Of a stretch of DNA of 5,378 nt, positions 4,331 to 5,378 are shown piece by piece. Both the position numbers and the translations under genes were made by a program. Location: positions 1 through 5,378 of the forward strand of contig JAUSLB010000051.1 of assembly GCA_030646655.1 (NCBI GenBank), read 5' to 3'. This DNA comes from Deltaproteobacteria bacterium (GTDB lineage Bacteria > Desulfobacterota > GWC2-55-46). The notes under the pieces were generated by a model. It did no database searches. It saw nothing but the letters and a program-made list of their open reading frames with translations, and was not told where the DNA came from. Positions within the stretch are counted from its first letter, which is position 1, and the number at the start of each line of letters is the position of its first letter.

Positions 4331-5378
4331 TTAAAACCTGTAGATGAAAATCGAATACCCGATGGTATCTATAGGCTGGGAATCCCTGAAAATTTTATAA
4401 AAGTCCCTGTCAGGCAGATAGACGCCCTGAAGCATGGTGGCGCTTACGGCGAAATACCCTTTTAAGGGAACCTCCGCCTTCACGTTCTGCGGGTCTATTA
4501 TTATAAAGCTCGGCAGGTAATCGTAATCTATATGGAAGTATCTGGGGTCGGAAAGCCCGAAGTAGGCGAGCTTTATTCTATCTATCTTTTTCGCGTCCAT
4601 GTATTCTTTAACCCCCGCGAGGTCCTGCCCCCAGTCAAGGTTCGAGTCAACGAGGTATTTATACCCGTTCTTCGGCCCTCCGATGAACTCGTTAAAATAT
4701 GCGAGGTCATGCGGGAATATCGATGCAGCCGAATATATGTACCAGATAACGCATCCGTAGAATATGGCTGCCGCAAGCCTCCGGCTTTGGGTCCTGATAT
4801 TCGGCGCAAAGCCTATGAGGGTGAATATGAAAGGATAGACGGGAAGTATGTGCCTTATGCCGATGTTTACCTTTTGCATGGACATTATGATGAAGACGAG
4901 CGCGGCCGGGAAGATGATGTAAAGGAAGACCTCTTTTAAGCCGCTTTTTTTCGGGATGAACAGGAGCGAGGCTATAAGGAGGATTATAACCGGTATCGGG
5001 GTTTTTATAAGAAAGGCTACCGGGAAGTAATACCACCAGCCCTCTACGGAATACCTGCCCATCAAAAAGGCCGCCTTGCCTGAGCCCGCCCCCGTCAATA
5101 CCCCTGCCACGCTGTAGAGGTACGCCTCGGGAAGGAATTTTATCCCCCTTAAGAAATCGAAAAGAGGCATAAAGCCTGATGAGGCGAACCTGTCCCAATA
5201 AAGCGGCGAATAAGAAGGGGACGCGGAATGGAACCTGAAGCCGTATATAGCCCAGATGAGGGCGTATATTATGAGCGCGAAGGCAAAGTAATATTGGGCT
5301 GTCCTGATGAACGGGCCTTTTCTGAAGCCCTCAATAATCGCTATGGCAATAACGGATAAAAGGAGGAACGCCGTATGC
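4331..5378 (-). CDS. GT39/PMT-like membrane glycosyltransferase (phospholipid-carrier-dependent), C-terminal part
   Basis: The frame is open from the window edge to TAA at 4331-4333: 348 residues visible, with the N-terminus outside. An in-frame ATG at 5170 is not the start, since the frame continues upstream with membrane-spanning sequence (LIWAIYGFRFHSA). This family transfers a sugar from a polyprenyl-phosphate carrier to an acceptor on the outer face of the inner membrane. Family hallmarks are GRYSVEGWWYYFPVAFLIKT (DNA near 5056-4994), NIGIRHILPVYPF (near 4867), and an extracytoplasmic tail with YFNEFIGGPKNGY and DSNLDWGQDL (near 4648-4619), ending in GYSIFIYRF. Several hydrophobic helices precede the tail. 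The catalytic acidic motif of the first extracytoplasmic loop lies in the missing part. The acceptor cannot be read from sequence; lipid A, glycan or protein are all possible. It is 47 bases from the pilin cassette, same strand, but separated by a promoter, so a functional link is not shown. Confidence 0.87.
   Translation of the reverse strand, partial: HTAFLLLSVIAIAIIEGFRKGPFIRTAQYYFAFALIIYALIWAIYGFRFHSASPSYSPLYWDRFASSGFMPLFDFLRGIKFLPEAYLYSVAGVLTGAGSGKAAFLMGRYSVEGWWYYFPVAFLIKTPIPVIILLIASLLFIPKKSGLKEVFLYIIFPAALVFIIMSMQKVNIGIRHILPVYPFIFTLIGFAPNIRTQSRRLAAAIFYGCVIWYIYSAASIFPHDLAYFNEFIGGPKNGYKYLVDSNLDWGQDLAGVKEYMDAKKIDRIKLAYFGLSDPRYFHIDYDYLPSFIIIDPQNVKAEVPLKGYFAVSATMLQGVYLPDRDFYKIFRDSQPIDTIGYSIFIYRF

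Noticed and set aside
4310..4345. Possible terminator after the glycosyltransferase gene (AAGGCCTT palindrome near a T-run)
   Set aside because: The palindrome leaves no loop, and the alternative stem CCT/AGG has only three pairs. I cannot support a rho-independent terminator.
4532..4939. Plus-strand open frame of 135 codons
   Set aside because: It is antisense to the most conserved part of the glycosyltransferase (DNLDWGQDL-type tail and NIGIRH motif).
4707..5198. Minus-strand open frame of 163 codons in another frame
   Set aside because: It sits within the glycosyltransferase gene, whose frame has clear family motifs. The alternative product is Arg/Gly/His-rich without recognisable features.

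Overview
All genes in this window are on the minus strand, so reading order runs from position 5378 down to 1. The window holds one small operon-like block of five exported proteins, with the 3' part of a membrane glycosyltransferase gene upstream of it. There is no non-coding stretch longer than 47 bases. I see no RNA gene, insertion sequence, CRISPR array or attachment site.

Layout, in transcription order: (1) 5378-4331, the C-terminal 348 residues of a multi-membrane-span GT39/PMT-like (phospholipid-carrier-dependent) glycosyltransferase, cut by the window edge. (2) 4330-4284, a 47-base gap containing a good sigma70-type promoter match (TTGAAG, 17 bases, TATAAT). (3) 4283-1978, four tightly packed prepilin-like genes in the order GspH/FimT-like, GspI/PilV-like, GspJ/PilW-like and GspK/PilX-like. 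Their junctions are a 4-base overlap, a 4-base gap and a 4-base overlap. (4) 1976 to beyond position 1, one base after the last pilin gene: a large Sec-exported protein built of Ig-like beta domains, open at the window edge after 658 residues.

The likely logic is a minor-pilin (priming/tip) cassette. In classical fimU-pilV-pilW-pilX-pilY1 operons the four minor pilins start pilus assembly and carry the PilY1 tip adhesin. Here the pilY1 position is taken by an Ig-domain protein with none of the PilY1 beta-propeller in the visible part. The inference is a type IV pilus or pseudopilus with a different tip adhesin or cargo. The Ig protein shows at least three related repeats, one carrying a clean insertion of about 70 residues with a recognisable IG-E-YTG...RG-GT-AH-G module, and then the start of a Big_1-type (invasin-like) domain.

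The organism is a Gram-negative-type bacterium, since it has type IV pilin/pseudopilin genes and periplasmic disulfide-type proteins. Coding sequence is moderately GC-rich, with frequent AGG (Arg) and ATA (Ile) codons. Together with this style of glycosyltransferase, that suggests an uncultured Nitrospirota-, Desulfobacterota- or Omnitrophota-like lineage. The lineage guess is weak, because no ribosomal or marker gene is present.
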